Source: Paenibacillus eucommiae (GTDB lineage Bacteria; Bacillota; Bacilli; Paenibacillales; NBRC-103111). From it: a DNA stretch of 54,823 nt. This document shows, one piece after another, positions 1-7,952 of the stretch (position 1 is its first letter; each line of letters starts with the position of its first letter). Under the pieces are notes generated by a model. That model saw only the letters and a program-made list of their open reading frames with translations, had not been told where the DNA came from and did not search any database. Location: assembly GCF_017874215.1 (NCBI RefSeq), contig NZ_JAGGLB010000051.1, positions 1 to 54,823 on the forward strand, read 5' to 3'. A program made the translations under genes and the position numbers.

Positions 1-143
1 TCCGTCGTTGTGATATACGGATTCTGCATCGGTCTATTCCTCTTTTGTTGTTGGGTAGGACTTTCAACCGTACAGGATTGGCAGATGTTTTTCCAATTTT
101 AGCTATCCATTCATTTGTCAAGCACTGATTGTGGTGGTGAGCC
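1..143 (-). mobile_element. End of an insertion sequence, truncated by the window edge
   Basis: The outer terminal inverted repeat is 116-143 and the interior of the element runs leftwards out of the window. On the minus strand an ATG at 29-27 begins a reading frame MQNPYITTT that continues beyond base 1 and is presumably the transposase start. The whole 143-bp stretch is about 95 percent identical by eye to the reverse complement of 10599-10742, which has the same peptide start. I could not assign an IS family from so short an end. Termini beginning GGCTCA together with an 8-bp target duplication at the second copy would fit ISL3-like elements among others, but this is a guess. Confidence 0.7.
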
Positions 144-230
144 CCTCTTTAATTGCTTTTTATTTTTTCAGGAAAAGAAGGAGTTACAACCTTGATCTCA
201 TGCAACAACAGGGATTTAATAATAATTAAA

Positions 231-272
231 GGATGTAACGGGTAGCCTGCCCGCAGGCTACCCGTTACATCC
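231..272 (-). terminator. Perfect 20-bp hairpin downstream of thyX
   Basis: Arms 231-250 and 253-272 are perfect inverted complements with a 2-bp centre. On the minus strand the hairpin lies 46 bp after the thyX stop codon and is followed by TTTAATTATTATT, so it can serve as the rho-independent terminator of thyX. On the plus strand there is no T-run. Confidence 0.7.
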
Positions 273-317
273 CCACAAAATCAATCACATACTGCCCTTC
301 TCACTCAACTAAGCCCC

Positions 318-1034
318 TCAGTCTTTGACGACCTCAGACATAAGCTGCTCAAGTGAAACAGGGAATAGCGGCCTGATCAGCTCTAGAATAGCTTTGGCAT
401 AATCCTGGATTTCTTTTTGGGCATCATGTTCAAGCCTTTGTTTTAAGAAGTGTGCTATCGATTGGACAGATGCTGTCCAGTACCAACGAACATACATACC
501 GTAAGCAGGAAGAAAAAGTCTCGCTTGCTCAGCACATATTCCATCTGCTAGCGCTGCCTCATATTTAGATATCCCTAACTCCGTGTAGTCTATTAGCTCG
601 CGACTATACTTCTCACCAAGCTCCCATTCAATGATTGCTCCGCTGCCTTGTTTAGAGTTTTCCGGTTTCGATCTCCACTCTCCCGCTTCTGGGAAATAGA
701 AAGCCGGTTCTTCCGTTATGTACCGTCGGCTAGATTCATTCCAAGCATCCAGGCTATCACCTGTACCTTCATAGTGAGCAGAGCCCACGACATATTTCCA
801 CCATTGTCTAGCAACCATTAAGGGAGCATACACCTCAAATTGAGTGATTGCATGTCGAAATGGCGACGTGTGGCCTTCGCGTGATAAAAATTTAATTAAT
901 TTTATATCACGATCACTTAATTCAAGAGATTCCTTGGCATAAGATACACGGGCAGCATTAACTACTGTTAGGTCCGACCCCATATGATCGACTAACCTTA
1001 CATATCCTTCATTCAGTACTTTGATTAATGACAA
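318..1034 (-). CDS. thyX: FAD-dependent thymidylate synthase, variant ThyX
   Basis: Predicted flavin-dependent thymidylate synthase (238 aa), which methylates dUMP to dTMP using methylenetetrahydrofolate and NAD(P)H. Visible family blocks are SPFRH at 57-61, the VARQWWKY region at 74-81, NESSRRY at 99-105, the AEQARLFLPAY helix at 169-179 and HFLKQRLEHDAQKEI at 195-209; the last block normally carries the Arg that activates dUMP (R200 here). The NxxSxR half of the ThyX signature is intact. The RHR half is replaced by QWWKY and is separated from NxxSxR by about a dozen extra residues. The gene stands alone, with a terminator-like hairpin just downstream, inside an AT-rich block between inverted IS ends. 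The start ATG at 1034 is preceded by a purine-rich stretch (AAAAGGGGG). The family call is firm, and the activity of this variant is inferred. Confidence 0.88.
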   Translation of the reverse strand: MSLIKVLNEGYVRLVDHMGSDLTVVNAARVSYAKESLELSDRDIKLIKFLSREGHTSPFRHAITQFEVYAPLMVARQWWKYVVGSAHYEGTGDSLDAWNESSRRYITEEPAFYFPEAGEWRSKPENSKQGSGAIIEWELGEKYSRELIDYTELGISKYEAALADGICAEQARLFLPAYGMYVRWYWTASVQSIAHFLKQRLEHDAQKEIQDYAKAILELIRPLFPVSLEQLMSEVVKD

Positions 1035-1112
1035 TTTAATATATCCCCCTTTTATTCCAATCGTTATAGGTTCTACAAAAAGTAAGATTTTCCTCTTTTA
1101 GGTTCATCGTGC

Positions 1113-1784
1113 TCATCTTTTTATAAAAAATTTTGTTCTAAGCTTATAAAGAAACCACGATACAATAACTGATTCTTTTGGATTGTGATATGAAACTTTG
1201 TTTATAAAATAAAAATCTTCAGGTTCCACCTCAATTTTTGTAAGGGGTGCAACTGGCGATTTGCTTATCCACTCATCGAAGGGAACTAATGAATGATTTA
1301 CTTTTTCGAATGTTTCTTCAGGCAAGAAGTAAAGCATTCCACTCGTCCATGGATTTGATAGGATGGTTTCCCTAGTCAAAGAAAAGAAATAATAGTTGTA
1401 TTTCAAATCACTACTAATACACGCGTTACGAAAATTACCAACTAATTTATTGCGATCAAAAACAGCATAGAATATAGGCCAAATTCCATCTCTTGTCGCA
1501 AACACGGCTTCCTCATATTTTCCATTAAATAGCGTTTGCCTTCTCGGCTCGAACTCATTAATACCTTTATGATTTGAACCGTGGAGCACAACTTTTTTCG
1601 TTGAAGCGATGTATTGAATGAAATGAAGTTTTGGAAAATTGCTGGAATATTTTATCTCGGACTTACTTGTAAGGGCTTTCGAGTACATTTTTTCGTATTC
1701 CTCGATCTCTTCTTGTGAATATGCAAGTTGAGGAAAGCGGTAAAATAACAGCCTGAAAATTATTGAACTAATTAGCCTTAACAT
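1113..1784 (-). CDS. Unknown protein with HGS motif (possible ADP-ribosyltransferase-like fold)
   Basis: I do not recognise a named family. The 223-residue product starts with a hydrophobic stretch (LISSIIFRLLFYRF) that could be a weak membrane anchor. A region around residues 67-103 reads VVLHGSNHKGINEFEPRR, then AVFATRDGIWPIFYAV. A His-Gly-Ser followed by an acidic/PR segment and an A-T-x-D-xx-W-A/P-IFFA element is the pattern of small proteins with KptA/ART-like folds, where HGS starts the NAD-binding site, but this is only pattern resemblance. The C-terminus is rich in aromatic and basic residues. It is transcribed in the same direction as thyX, 78 bp upstream of it. A good start context is not obvious. 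Confidence 0.6.
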   Translation of the reverse strand: MLRLISSIIFRLLFYRFPQLAYSQEEIEEYEKMYSKALTSKSEIKYSSNFPKLHFIQYIASTKKVVLHGSNHKGINEFEPRRQTLFNGKYEEAVFATRDGIWPIFYAVFDRNKLVGNFRNACISSDLKYNYYFFSLTRETILSNPWTSGMLYFLPEETFEKVNHSLVPFDEWISKSPVAPLTKIEVEPEDFYFINKVSYHNPKESVIVSWFLYKLRTKFFIKR

Positions 1785-1947
1785 TCATTTCCCGCCTTTA
1801 CGCTAATTCATATATTAGCATTTGGTATTAGAACTTAGTACTAAATATACCTTTGTCTTTTTCACACGTCAATTTTTGTTTTTATCGTTCCAGAAAAGCG
1901 ACAAAAAACCTACCGATTAAGGTAGGCAATTTATTTAAAATGAATTT

Positions 1948-3222
1948 TCACCATAAATCCCCATTTAAATCAAACTGCATTTCACGCAGCTCACCGACAA
2001 TTTCCATATTCGAATTTTTTGCAACCTCATCCAAAAGCGCTTCAGAAATATATATATACTCAATATGAAGCGAATCGGATATACGTATTACTCTTGGACA
2101 ATTAATATCAATTTCATTGCTTGCTCTTATACATGCAGCAATAGCGTCACGATCACTTTTTAAGATCATGGGTATGCGCACAACATCAAAAACCGTCGAT
2201 GTTAAAGCATTGATATAAGACGCCTCTAAATCAGCCTTATCAAACAATCTTTGTGTGGTTGCATCAGCCATTCCGGCTCCTATAATTACCCCATGGCTTT
2301 CATTCGTAATATCAAGTACAGCAACTTTTTGTGACTTCAACCCGCCACTGGCATATGGCGTAGCAAATGTTCCAGTAATGTTTGGATCCATTCCGTCGCC
2401 GCTAATATTTTTTCCGATTTTATCAACAATCAATACATCAGTTTCATCAATCCATATACGGGGCATTAACTCTTTCGCTTTAATTAACAATTCGGGTTCT
2501 CTTTCGGCAATTTTATTTCTGGGAATCGCTTCAAGGATGCAGGTTTCATCAAAAGCGTTTTCCACTATGGCAACTCCAAAAAGAATGTTTGCGTGTTGTA
2601 GAATAGATTTACCAAAAAGCGGAATTAAATGGTGCATATGTTTCCAGCCTGCTGCGTGGCAGGCATTGGCTCCCTCTCTTTTGCCCAAACCTATTGCCAT
2701 CATTTTCATGATGCCGCTCTCATATTCCCCGCGAAATGCAGTATGAGGCTTTACTCTTCCTACAACAACAATTCCGTCAGCCGCAGCAGCATATTTGTCA
2801 ATAACAATAGGATGACCTTCTGGAGATTTTCCTATCTGCACCGTATCCATCGTCGACTTAATGGGGCAGCCACAGTACTCTTCAGATACACCAAATTCTT
2901 CAATAATTTTTCTCTGGTTTTCCGCAATACCTCCACCGTGACTCCCCATGGCAGGAATAATGAAGGGATTCGCTCCCTTTTCTTTTAACAACCTTACTAA
3001 TTCTCTTGTAATTAAAGCAATATTGTTTATTCCCCTGCTTCCGACAGTTATGGCAATACTCATACCCGGAACAATTGTTTTTAGAATATCTTCATTTTCC
3101 AAAATTTCATTGATCTTCTTTGGAATATCATCAACATCAATCGAAACACGCGGAAATTTTTGCCTTACTTTTACCATTTTAGGAATTGGCACATCTCTTA
3201 ATAAATCATAAAAAGTACTCAT
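1948..3222 (-). CDS. LarA-like nickel-pincer racemase/epimerase (DUF2088 family)
   Basis: A 424-aa member of the LarA (lactate racemase) superfamily, whose known members racemise or epimerise alpha-hydroxy acids with a nickel-pincer cofactor. Numbering from the TTG one codon upstream, the visible landmarks are GSHGG at 94-98 (H96), KPH at 159-161 (H161), K174 in GIMKMMAIG, and H190 in ANACHAAG. The spacings match LarA: H108/H174 are 66 apart there and 65 here, and K184/H200 are 16 apart in both. This suggests that the cofactor-linking Lys and nickel-ligand His are conserved. It is the last gene of an operon with a carbohydrate ABC importer and a Gfo/Idh dehydrogenase, so the substrate is probably a sugar acid or hydroxy acid rather than lactate. 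The cofactor genes larB, larC and larE are not in the window. ATG 3222 was chosen over the adjacent TTG 3225; both could use the GGGAG or GTAGG upstream. Confidence 0.8.
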   Translation of the reverse strand: MSTFYDLLRDVPIPKMVKVRQKFPRVSIDVDDIPKKINEILENEDILKTIVPGMSIAITVGSRGINNIALITRELVRLLKEKGANPFIIPAMGSHGGGIAENQRKIIEEFGVSEEYCGCPIKSTMDTVQIGKSPEGHPIVIDKYAAAADGIVVVGRVKPHTAFRGEYESGIMKMMAIGLGKREGANACHAAGWKHMHHLIPLFGKSILQHANILFGVAIVENAFDETCILEAIPRNKIAEREPELLIKAKELMPRIWIDETDVLIVDKIGKNISGDGMDPNITGTFATPYASGGLKSQKVAVLDITNESHGVIIGAGMADATTQRLFDKADLEASYINALTSTVFDVVRIPMILKSDRDAIAACIRASNEIDINCPRVIRISDSLHIEYIYISEALLDEVAKNSNMEIVGELREMQFDLNGDLW

Positions 3223-3265
3223 CAACCTACCACTCCCATTTAAACATCATCAAACAATTAAACCT

Positions 3266-4336
3266 CTACAATTGAATGACTTGATTAATCTTAATACTTT
3301 CATGCACAGCTTCACACATTTGTGTAGACACTAAAGCTTCCTCTCCACAAGGATAAGAGCCTTCTAACTGCTCCAATTTCATCCCATTTTTCATTAAATT
3401 TATGAGTTTTGTAAAATAAAGCATGGATTCAAATGTATACCCCTGAGGAGCGATTCCATAAAATGGTCTTTCAACTTCAAGCGCTGCAAATGGGTTCGAT
3501 ACGATTGAAGTAGCGTCATCCTCAAAGGCACTTAATACACCTCTATCTTGACTGTCTACTTCAGTCATACCATTCGAACCAATTAAACGAATACTTTGAT
3601 TTACGATGGATGGAAAACTGTTAGGAAGAATCCATGAAGAATCCATTGAAAAATGGGTACCATTCTCGAACTCAAATTTAGCCTGAATAGAATCATAAGT
3701 GTCAATACCCATTCCGATTAACTTGTCCTTGATTGCAGTAGCATAAACTCTCTTAGGCTTGGATGCTAACAACCAGTAAATCAAATCATAAAAGTGAATT
3801 CCAAGAAACCACGCTGGAGAACTGTGTTGTGCCCAATTCTTAAGCCAAACGGATGGAACAACAATTTTATCTTCCATATGAGCATAGCCATACTGAATAT
3901 TACCTAGTTTTCCATGCTTGATATCATTTTTGAGCTGCATATGAGCCGGATCAAAACGTTTATGGAAATCAACGAACAGCATCAAATCATTCTCTCTTGC
4001 AGCTTTAATCATGTCTTGGGCACCTTGACTGCTTGTATCTAACGGCTTCTGTACAAGAACGTGTACTCCGTACTTTACTGCTTCCAAAGTAATTTCCCGA
4101 TGTAAAAAGTCAGGTGTTACAATAGCAACAGCATCGAGATTCTCCTTCTTTAGCATTTCCTTATAGTCAAGATATCCTTTAATATTAAAATCTTTTGCTT
4201 GCTGATTAACAACCTCTTCATTAATATCTGCCAAGGCAACTAATTCAATGTCTTCCATTTTACTAGCAAAGGAGAAGGCTTTTAACATTTTCGTACCATA
4301 AATTCCTCCACCGATTATTCCTAAACGTGCTTTCAT
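3266..4336 (-). CDS. Gfo/Idh/MocA family NAD(P)-dependent oxidoreductase
   Basis: A 356-aa cytoplasmic dehydrogenase of the glucose-fructose oxidoreductase/inositol dehydrogenase family. The N-terminal Rossmann fold has GIIGGGIYGTKM (about residues 6-17). The usual E-K-P dinucleotide/substrate motif appears as VQKPLD (about residues 95-100), with Gln in place of Glu. The C-terminal half carries the family's alpha/beta domain, with HFYDLIYWLL matching the conserved H-x-x-D-xx-xWL segment that contributes the catalytic His. A strong AGGAGG lies in front of ATG 4336. It sits 43 bp upstream of the LarA-like gene and 31 bp after the permease, so it is co-transcribed with the importer. It probably oxidises the imported sugar or polyol. 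Confidence 0.9.
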   Translation of the reverse strand: MKARLGIIGGGIYGTKMLKAFSFASKMEDIELVALADINEEVVNQQAKDFNIKGYLDYKEMLKKENLDAVAIVTPDFLHREITLEAVKYGVHVLVQKPLDTSSQGAQDMIKAARENDLMLFVDFHKRFDPAHMQLKNDIKHGKLGNIQYGYAHMEDKIVVPSVWLKNWAQHSSPAWFLGIHFYDLIYWLLASKPKRVYATAIKDKLIGMGIDTYDSIQAKFEFENGTHFSMDSSWILPNSFPSIVNQSIRLIGSNGMTEVDSQDRGVLSAFEDDATSIVSNPFAALEVERPFYGIAPQGYTFESMLYFTKLINLMKNGMKLEQLEGSYPCGEEALVSTQMCEAVHESIKINQVIQL

Positions 4337-4367
4337 ATGTTATTCCTCCTGAATTTCATGTTTGTAT

Positions 4368-5207
4368 TTAACCTTTCAAACCTGTAGTAGCAATACCCTC
4401 CACAAAGTATTTTTGTGCAAAGAAGAACAGCACAATACAAGGAACTATCGTTAGTGTAGCCATTGCCATTATCTGATCCCAGTTTACTGCCGCTTGTGCA
4501 TCCAGAGACATTCGAAGTCCAAGAGTAAGGGTGAACTTTTTTATGCTGTTGATAAATATCAATGAGTCTAAAAAATCATTCCATGTCCAAATAAACTGTA
4601 ACAGTGCCACCGAGAATATCGCCGGCTTACATAATGGCAGCAATATTTTTGTCAGTATTGTAAATGAATTGCAGCCATCCAGAAAAGCTGACTCATCGAG
4701 TTCTTTGGGAAGTCCCCTAATAAACTGAACGACTAGAAAAATAAAAAATGGAAAGCAAGCAAATACGGCTGGAACAATGAAAGGATAATAAGTGTCTAAC
4801 CAACCCAAATTTTTAAATAGTATATATCTTGGAATGATAATAACCGCATTAGGAAGCATGAGAGTAGAGATCATGATGGCAAATAATATTTTTTTAAAAG
4901 GAAATTTGAACCGGGCAAAACCATAAGCCACCAGAACACTGGAAGCAACTGTAAATACAACGGTAGGTACAACTAGTTTGAAAGTGTTTATAAAAAAGTG
5001 GCCATAGGTAAACTGACCGCTCCCTTTCCAGCCTTCTATATATGCCTTCAAGGAAAATTTCTCAGGCAGGAAGCTTGTCGTCACACCGAATATTTCCTCA
5101 TTTGTCTTGAATGAGGCTAGCAAAAGCCAGATGAGCGGATATATGATGATGATTCCGACGATTATTAATAATATATATCGTGTATAATCTTTTCCAATTA
5201 TTTTCAT
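4368..5207 (-). CDS. Carbohydrate ABC transporter permease (MalG/CUT1 type)
   Basis: Inner-membrane permease of a CUT1 sugar importer (279 aa, about six transmembrane helices beginning YILLIIVGIIIIYPLIWLLL). The cytoplasmic EAA loop that contacts the ATPase is visible as ELDESAFLDGCNSFTILTK, followed by the typical LLPLCKPA. The MalG-like C-terminus ends FFFAQKYFVEGIATTGLKG, as usual for this subfamily. ATG 5207 overlaps the TGA of the preceding permease (TGATG), indicating translational coupling, and has GGGGGTG eight bases upstream. The codon before it is TTG, which would extend the ORF by one residue. No ATPase gene is in the operon; CUT1 importers in this group commonly share an MsmX-type ATPase encoded elsewhere. 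Confidence 0.93.
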   Translation of the reverse strand: MKIIGKDYTRYILLIIVGIIIIYPLIWLLLASFKTNEEIFGVTTSFLPEKFSLKAYIEGWKGSGQFTYGHFFINTFKLVVPTVVFTVASSVLVAYGFARFKFPFKKILFAIMISTLMLPNAVIIIPRYILFKNLGWLDTYYPFIVPAVFACFPFFIFLVVQFIRGLPKELDESAFLDGCNSFTILTKILLPLCKPAIFSVALLQFIWTWNDFLDSLIFINSIKKFTLTLGLRMSLDAQAAVNWDQIMAMATLTIVPCIVLFFFAQKYFVEGIATTGLKG

Positions 5208-6121
5208 CAAAAATCACCCCCGTCTTCATAGTGCACCCATCTTTTTGACGACCTGAATATCAAGTAGGTTATAATCAGGATAATTATAAAAAGTACCCAT
5301 GAAAGTGCAGATGCATATCCCATTTTAAAATTTGAAAATGCTTCTTCATATAACTTCATCCCATAGAGATATGTTCCTTTCATAGGAGCACCGTTGGTTA
5401 CGACAAATGCTGATGTAAACTCCTGTAAAGCAGTTATCATCTGCATGACCAGGTTAAAGAATATAATGGGTGTCAGCATGGGTAATGTGATTTTAAAGAA
5501 CATCCTTATTTTGGATGCACCATCCATTGTCCCAGCTTCATATAGCTCTTTAGGAACCTGTTTTAATCCCGCCAGAAAAAGTACCATAGAAGAACCAAAC
5601 TGCCAGACTGTAAGCAAACTTAAGGTGAACAGAGCTATAAATGGACTCCCGAACCATTCAATCTTTGGAATATGAATAAAAGCCAGCGCACGGTTTACCA
5701 TTCCATCTTGTAAGAACATAGCCCTCCATAGTATTGCAATTGCAACACTTCCTCCGAGTATTGAGGGTATATAATATACTGTCCTGAAAAAATTAATGAA
5801 TTTGATATTTACATTTAATATAACGGCAATTAACAGCGCAAAAGCCAGCTTTAAAGGGACTGCCATTAAAAAATAAAGAAGTGTAACTTTTAAAGATTGA
5901 ATAAAATTCGGGTCTATTGTAAACATGTCAGTGAAGTTTTTTATTCCGATAAATTTAGGAGCTCTCCCCAAAGAATAATCGGTGAATGAGTAATACAGTG
6001 ACGCAATCATCGGATAGAACTGAAAAACCGCAAATCCAATAATCCAAGGTAAAATATATAACAAACCTGTGTAATTCTTGTATTTTTTTACAGAGACCAT
6101 TCGATCAGCCAACTTTCGCAT
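5207..6121 (-). CDS. Sugar ABC transporter permease (MalF/UgpA/CUT1 type)
   Basis: Partner permease (304 aa, about six transmembrane helices). The N-terminal segment GLLYILPWIIGFAVFQFYPM is characteristic of the MalF-like subunit. The EAA loop is present as ELYEAGTMDGASKIRMFFK, followed by ITLPMLTPII. The C-terminal helix is followed by the basic tail SSKRWVHYEDGGDF. It lies between the solute-binding lipoprotein gene (115-bp gap containing a strong hairpin) and the second permease (overlapping stop/start). No good ribosome binding site is visible in front of ATG 6121; the internal ATG at codon 8 has none either, so the start is uncertain by a few residues. Confidence 0.92.
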   Translation of the reverse strand: MRKLADRMVSVKKYKNYTGLLYILPWIIGFAVFQFYPMIASLYYSFTDYSLGRAPKFIGIKNFTDMFTIDPNFIQSLKVTLLYFLMAVPLKLAFALLIAVILNVNIKFINFFRTVYYIPSILGGSVAIAILWRAMFLQDGMVNRALAFIHIPKIEWFGSPFIALFTLSLLTVWQFGSSMVLFLAGLKQVPKELYEAGTMDGASKIRMFFKITLPMLTPIIFFNLVMQMITALQEFTSAFVVTNGAPMKGTYLYGMKLYEEAFSNFKMGYASALSWVLFIIILIITYLIFRSSKRWVHYEDGGDF

Positions 6122-6156
6122 TGAGGTTGTTTAAACCACATACTAACAACAAAGAG

Positions 6157-6187
6157 CGCTCGAAAACGGCTTCGCCGTATTCGAGCG
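6157..6187 (-). promoter_or_regulatory. Strong intercistronic hairpin between binding-protein and permease genes
   Basis: CGCTCGAA and TTCGAGCG flank a second inner stem ACGGC/GCCGT with a TTC loop, giving a nearly continuous 14-bp stem. There is no T-run on the minus strand. Hairpins in this position are known to stabilise the upstream mRNA and lower permease expression relative to the abundant binding protein; that role is inferred here. Confidence 0.6.
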
Positions 6188-6236
6188 TGCCTTGCACAAA
6201 CAAGTGAATGCGCTAACAATTATTCAGCAAGTCGTC

Positions 6237-7574
6237 TTATTTAGCATTTGCCTTTAATTCTGTTAGTTTATTCTGGAACTGTTTGATCATATCGTCAGCA
6301 ACTTGTTCGGGTGTTAAAGCGCCGAATCCGACTTTTTCAACTGCGTCGATCATAATGTTTTGCAACTGTATATTGAGTGATATCACATTATCCGCCATGC
6401 CTTGTCTTCCAGAAGCCAGTTCAACTGCCTTCAATATTAGAGGATCTATTAGATTTGCATCTGCAATTACTTTTCTGCCTAATTCTGTTGGGGGAACAGA
6501 TCTGGTATCCTTCAATATGGCAAGGGCTTCTTCATCATTATAGAAAAAGTTCAAGAATTTTGCTGCCTCTTCCTTGTTAGCAGATTTACTGTTGATACTA
6601 AGCATTTGAGCAGGCCTTACAATCAATCCTGTATCCTTAGCATCCTTTGCAATGGGCGGGAGAACAACATCTGCTGAATTTTTGAATGGTTCCATTCTCG
6701 GACCTAGGGCCGCAATCCAGTCAATCGTGGCTCCTGCCTGTTTATTAGCCCAAACGGGATTCTCGAAGTACTTTGCCTTGAACATATATTGTTGAGCAGC
6801 AGGCTCAACGACTTTTGCATCAAAAAGTTTTCTCAAGTATGTGAATGCATCAACAAGGTCAGCCTTGGTAAATCCAAGCGTGTAGTCATCATTCACAATC
6901 TGATTCCCGGTCTTTTGCTTCAAATAAGGTGGCAATATTTGTATGATGGTAGCAAATTGATCGGTTACCAAAAAATATGCCTTAGGATCTGCCTGGTTTA
7001 CTTTCGCTCCTTCAGATAGGATTGTATCCCAATCCCATACTGTGTTTGTATCAATACCAGCTTTAGTCAATACGTCCTTATTGATGAGCATTGTAATTCC
7101 ACTGATTCCAGTAGGAAGAGCAACTAGTTTACCATCGACGACGCCATAATTTTCAACAAATTCTTTATCAAAACTTGTTGTGTCTATACTTTTAAGCTGA
7201 TTTAAGTCTTCAAAAGAATTAAACTGTTTAGTGAAATCCGAAAGCCATGGCGGATCTATCTGCATAATATCAGGTGCAGAACCTCCTGCAAGTTGTGTCA
7301 TTAACTTTTCTTTGTAGCCATCTGATCCCATGTATTCACCATCAATTTTCACATTTGGATGTTTAGATTCGTATAGGGCAATGACTTTTAGAGTAGCTTC
7401 ATGACGAGGGTCCGATCCCCACCATGAAAACCTTAATGATACCTTGTCAGTTGAACCTTGCGTTGTGTCGCCTGATGAAGGTGATTTGTTCGAATTGCTA
7501 CCACACCCCGTAATTGCAAAAAGCAAAATGGCAATCATACTTGATACAATCAAAATCTTTGAAAATTTTTTCAT
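6237..7574 (-). CDS. Extracellular solute-binding lipoprotein, family 1 (sugar importer)
   Basis: A 445-aa lipoprotein that captures the sugar outside the membrane and delivers it to the two permeases. It has a signal peptide with a lipobox AITGC (Cys about residue 24), a Ser/Thr/Gly-rich linker, then a family-1 binding domain with LRFSWWGSDPRHEATLKVI and APDIMQIDPPWLSDF. The C-terminal part has FLNFFYNDEEALAIL, typical of the family. AGGAGG precedes ATG 7574. It is the promoter-proximal gene of the operon, facing the divergent response regulator gene across a 378-bp intergenic region. Ligand specificity cannot be read from sequence; the neighbouring oxidoreductase and LarA-like enzymes suggest a sugar that becomes oxidised. 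Confidence 0.93.
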   Translation of the reverse strand: MKKFSKILIVSSMIAILLFAITGCGSNSNKSPSSGDTTQGSTDKVSLRFSWWGSDPRHEATLKVIALYESKHPNVKIDGEYMGSDGYKEKLMTQLAGGSAPDIMQIDPPWLSDFTKQFNSFEDLNQLKSIDTTSFDKEFVENYGVVDGKLVALPTGISGITMLINKDVLTKAGIDTNTVWDWDTILSEGAKVNQADPKAYFLVTDQFATIIQILPPYLKQKTGNQIVNDDYTLGFTKADLVDAFTYLRKLFDAKVVEPAAQQYMFKAKYFENPVWANKQAGATIDWIAALGPRMEPFKNSADVVLPPIAKDAKDTGLIVRPAQMLSINSKSANKEEAAKFLNFFYNDEEALAILKDTRSVPPTELGRKVIADANLIDPLILKAVELASGRQGMADNVISLNIQLQNIMIDAVEKVGFGALTPEQVADDMIKQFQNKLTELKANAK

Positions 7575-7657
7575 TAAATGACCTCCTAGTTTATGAAATA
7601 CAGGTTATGTTCCGCCTTGTTTCCAAGTATATCAGCTTAATATATTTTTAATAATGT

Positions 7658-7750
7658 ATTATAATTGACTAAAGGTATCGTTATTGAACAAGTAAATGAG
7701 GTTCGCAATGAAAAAGGTATCATTAATGATGATATCGTATCATTAACTGA
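7658..7750 (-). promoter_or_regulatory. Control region with three GTATCRTTA direct repeats and a -10 box
   Basis: A TATAAT -10 box lies on the minus strand at 7658-7663 with no recognisable -35 (CAATAA at the expected distance), as expected for an activator-dependent promoter. Upstream of it, GTATCGTTATTGA (7675-7687), GTATCATTAATGA (7717-7729) and GTATCATTAACTGA (7737-7750) are direct repeats whose starts are 42 and 20 bp apart, about four and two helical turns. The middle copy contains the perfect palindrome ATCATTAATGAT. AraC-domain regulators such as the adjacent YesN-type protein bind direct repeats, so these are its likely sites. Confidence 0.5.
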
Positions 7751-7859
7751 TAATATTAAATCTTTAAGTAAATAATATCAGATTAAAAAAAGTTATGTAT
7801 AGTAACATAAAATGTCATATAAACAATTACAACCTATCTTTTAGCACACTGAAATAGAC

Positions 7860-7888
7860 TTGACGATCGCATGCCAGAGGGATACCAT
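7860..7888 (+). promoter_or_regulatory. Putative sigma-A promoter for the two-component system genes
   Basis: TTGACG at 7860-7865 and TACCAT at 7883-7888 are separated by 17 bp, and the response regulator start codon is 65 bp downstream. The -10 match is moderate. Confidence 0.4.
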
Positions 7889-7952
7889 GATAGTGGTATA
7901 TCTCCTTTAAATGATAATGCTCAAGCACCTTATACAACTTGGAGGTAGGGAC

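Noticed and set aside
2255..2988. Plus-strand frames opposite the LarA-like gene
   Set aside because: The minus-strand product has clear family motifs over its length; the opposite frames have none and lack ribosome binding sites.
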